Assembly (NCBI GenBank): GCA_009776995.1
Contig: WRMR01000278.1
Span: 1-6,849 of the forward strand
Source of the DNA: Planctomycetaceae bacterium
Lineage (GTDB): Bacteria; Planctomycetota; Planctomycetia; Pirellulales; Thermoguttaceae
Length of the DNA stretch: 6,849 nt
Direction of reading: 5' to 3'
Part shown: in pieces, positions 5,160 through 6,849 of the stretch
Position numbering within the stretch: position 1 is the first letter of the stretch
Layout of the letters: each line of letters begins with the position of its first letter
The notes under the pieces: generated by a model
What the model saw: the letters and a program-made list of their open reading frames with translations, nothing else
The model's database searches: none
What the model was told of the DNA's origin: nothing
Translations under genes and position numbers: made by a program

Positions 5160-6849
5160 TTATTCCAAGATATCCGAATCGACGGAGTTGGCGAGAAATT
5201 CATATCGTGTACCGCCGAGATGCTTTGTTTTGCCGTATTTCGACTGGAGCGGCTCGTTTGTCAATTGCGCGATACTCTCCGGAATCGCGAATATTCCTTC
5301 GGCCTTTCCACCTGTCCCTACCACGATGACGCGGAAATTTCCTTCGTCGTCGAGCAAGACGCCCGCTTCAACCGCCCCCGCCCCCTTCGGTTCGCTCTCG
5401 ACATCCAGTGCAAGAGGTGGTTGCGTACTCATGATGAACGGTTCAAGCTCCTTGACGGACTTCACCATTTCGACAACTTTCGGCCATTCCCTTTCGCCGC
5501 TGCCGGGAAGAAGTCTGTCGTAACGCTGCATGACGTCGAAATTACTGTAAAACACAAAGCCCTTCGCCCCGAGCATCGCGGCGTACAGTGCCATCGTCCG
5601 CATTTCATCAAGCGTCGGAAAATGCGACTCGGCAAACGCTTTGGGATCGTTATTGAGCCGATAGACGCCCCAGTTGAAAATCTGCGGCACCACCCAAACC
5701 GGCAAGCCCGTCATACGTCCCGCCGTCATGGCGGTTTTGACGTGCTTGATTGACTGTTCGACCGGCTTTTCGGAAATCGGGTACGGATCGACGCCGATCA
5801 CGTCACCCGAAATCCCATAGTACGGCAAGTCTTCATATCGGTAGGTCAGCGTCCAGGTCGGGTGCCAGGGATCAAGACGCGAAATCAGGCGTCGCAACGC
5901 AACGATCTGTGGAACGTCCTTGCGGAGTTCTTCGTCGCTGATATACCAGGCGAGCAATGCCGGGTGATCCTTGACGGTCTGGACCGCCAGTTCCGAAACA
6001 GCATCAATCCCTTCGGCTCCGGCCCAGTTTTTCCTTGTACCGGGATGATGTGCAAACTGATCTTTCAGGGAGAAAATCAGTTTCAGACCGTGCTTGTCAA
6101 TCAGGTCGAGTCCCTCCCGGACGTTTTTGATTGGGTCCCCGCGATCGGCGTTTCCTTTCAGTTCGAGACTGTTGTAGAGTTGCAGACAATTGAAACCGGC
6201 GTCTTTCAGGCGTCGATAGTTCGCTTCGTCGGCAAATCCGTAAACGCCAAGCGGCATGAACGGTTTTCCATCAACAATGGCGCGGCCAAATTCGTCGATA
6301 ATGCAGGCATTCATCGGTGGTGGAGTGTCAGGGCGGGCTTCCAGATGGAACGTTTCCCCGCTGAGAATGACCTTCTTGTCCACGTCGGCGATTTTCACGG
6401 CAATTTCGACGGACCCCGGTTCAAGTTTGCCTGCATCGCCTCGAAAAACAAGCTTGTCCGGTTTCAGAAGGAGATATCGACTCTTTCCGCCATTCGTTAT
6501 TGACGCGACAATCATGGAATTTTCCGGAATGGTCTTCTCAACACGTAACGCAAAGCGGCCATCGTCGCCGAAGAACGACAACCGGTCAGGCCGGGTCAGC
6601 ACTGCGGCAGGCGGGATAACCGTGCTTCGAACCTCAACGTCATCGAACCAGATTTTGCCAACGACTTTTTGTCGAAGGTAGAGCTTCAAATCAGTTTGGC
6701 GTCCCGTTGCCACTTCCGGCGGTGTTCTGAAGACCACGCTGACCTGTTGCCAATCGGCGTCGATTTTGTCGGTCGAATAGTAAGCCCCTCCGCCAACCCA
6801 TTGACCGTTCTGGGAATATTCAACGCAAATCACTCCGATATTTTTTTCG
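5160..6849 (-). CDS. Multidomain glycoside-hydrolase-like protein, C-terminal 562 residues, N-terminus beyond the window
   Basis: The minus frame is open from the right edge to TAA at 5162-5160; the GTG at 6833 is internal, since the frame continues to the edge and enters a half-domain. In visible-fragment numbering, residues 1-75 are the end of a carbohydrate-binding-type jelly roll (DWQQVSVVF ... GKIWFDDVEV). About 80-170 is a beta-sandwich. About 180-450 is a TIM barrel starting with the typical 'GRAIVDGKPFMPLGVY' strand, and about 470-562 a small beta domain. AWYISDEE (about 300-307) sits at the end of the strand-4 region and offers the clan GH-A-type acid/base glutamate (codon 5931-5933). 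VDPYPI and GAKGFVFYS are further barrel strands. At the expected strand-7 nucleophile position the sequence is WVVPQIF, with Gln (codon 5682-5684) instead of Glu. Likely an exported glycan-active or glycan-binding protein; family and substrate unassigned. Confidence 0.85.
   Translation of the reverse strand, partial: EKNIGVICVEYSQNGQWVGGGAYYSTDKIDADWQQVSVVFRTPPEVATGRQTDLKLYLRQKVVGKIWFDDVEVRSTVIPPAAVLTRPDRLSFFGDDGRFALRVEKTIPENSMIVASITNGGKSRYLLLKPDKLVFRGDAGKLEPGSVEIAVKIADVDKKVILSGETFHLEARPDTPPPMNACIIDEFGRAIVDGKPFMPLGVYGFADEANYRRLKDAGFNCLQLYNSLELKGNADRGDPIKNVREGLDLIDKHGLKLIFSLKDQFAHHPGTRKNWAGAEGIDAVSELAVQTVKDHPALLAWYISDEELRKDVPQIVALRRLISRLDPWHPTWTLTYRYEDLPYYGISGDVIGVDPYPISEKPVEQSIKHVKTAMTAGRMTGLPVWVVPQIFNWGVYRLNNDPKAFAESHFPTLDEMRTMALYAAMLGAKGFVFYSNFDVMQRYDRLLPGSGEREWPKVVEMVKSVKELEPFIMSTQPPLALDVESEPKGAGAVEAGVLLDDEGNFRVIVVGTGGKAEGIFAIPESIAQLTNEPLQSKYGKTKHLGGTRYEFLANSVDSDILE

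Noticed and set aside
5220..5753. 177-residue plus-strand frame and others at 5862-6503
   Set aside because: Antisense shadows of the barrel protein, whose motifs are clear on the minus strand.

Overview
The window carries three protein-coding genes, two of them cut by the window edges, separated by two long non-coding gaps. Gene content, moderate GC in the coding parts, AT-rich intergenic DNA and weak Shine-Dalgarno signals fit a polysaccharide-using bacterium of the Planctomycetota or a related PVC or Bacteroidota-like lineage. This is an inference from family distribution as I remember it; the window holds no phylogenetic marker.

Layout. (1) Positions 1-551, minus strand: N-terminal 183 residues of a FucP-type sugar/H+ symporter of the major facilitator superfamily. 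Its reading frame runs off the left edge. (2) 552-1199: a 648-base divergent intergenic region. It holds a good sigma70-like promoter for the transporter, weaker plus-strand promoter candidates, a helically phased TGTTATG/CATAACA operator-like cluster, a 10-bp tandem repeat and a short stretch that can fold into alternative hairpins. (3) 1200-4223, plus strand: a large exported zinc metalloprotease with the gluzincin/metzincin-like signature HEVGHTLGLRHN. It belongs to the DUF5117/DUF5118/DUF4953 type and has a long acidic insert and a Cys/His cluster just before the zinc helix. A clean intrinsic terminator follows at 4247-4279. (4) 4281-5159: about 880 bases without a convincing gene. It contains an imperfect 19-bp tandem duplication, short low-confidence minus-strand ORFs, a possible transposase fossil, and degenerate 'CACGAAG' and 'ACGCAG' repeats next to the following gene. 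(5) 5160-6849, minus strand: C-terminal 562 residues of a multidomain glycoside-hydrolase-like protein. It has a carbohydrate-binding-type jelly roll end, a beta-sandwich linker domain and a TIM barrel; the N-terminus lies beyond the right edge.

The transporter and the barrel protein would fit a saccharide scavenging lifestyle: extracellular glycan processing followed by monosaccharide uptake. However, the genes are not in one operon and the protease between them is transcribed the other way. I see no phage, CRISPR, tRNA or rRNA feature and no clearly new multi-gene system. The most unusual signals are the phased operator cluster, the bistable leader candidate, the Cys-rich/acidic insert of the protease, and a Gln at the expected nucleophile position of the barrel protein.
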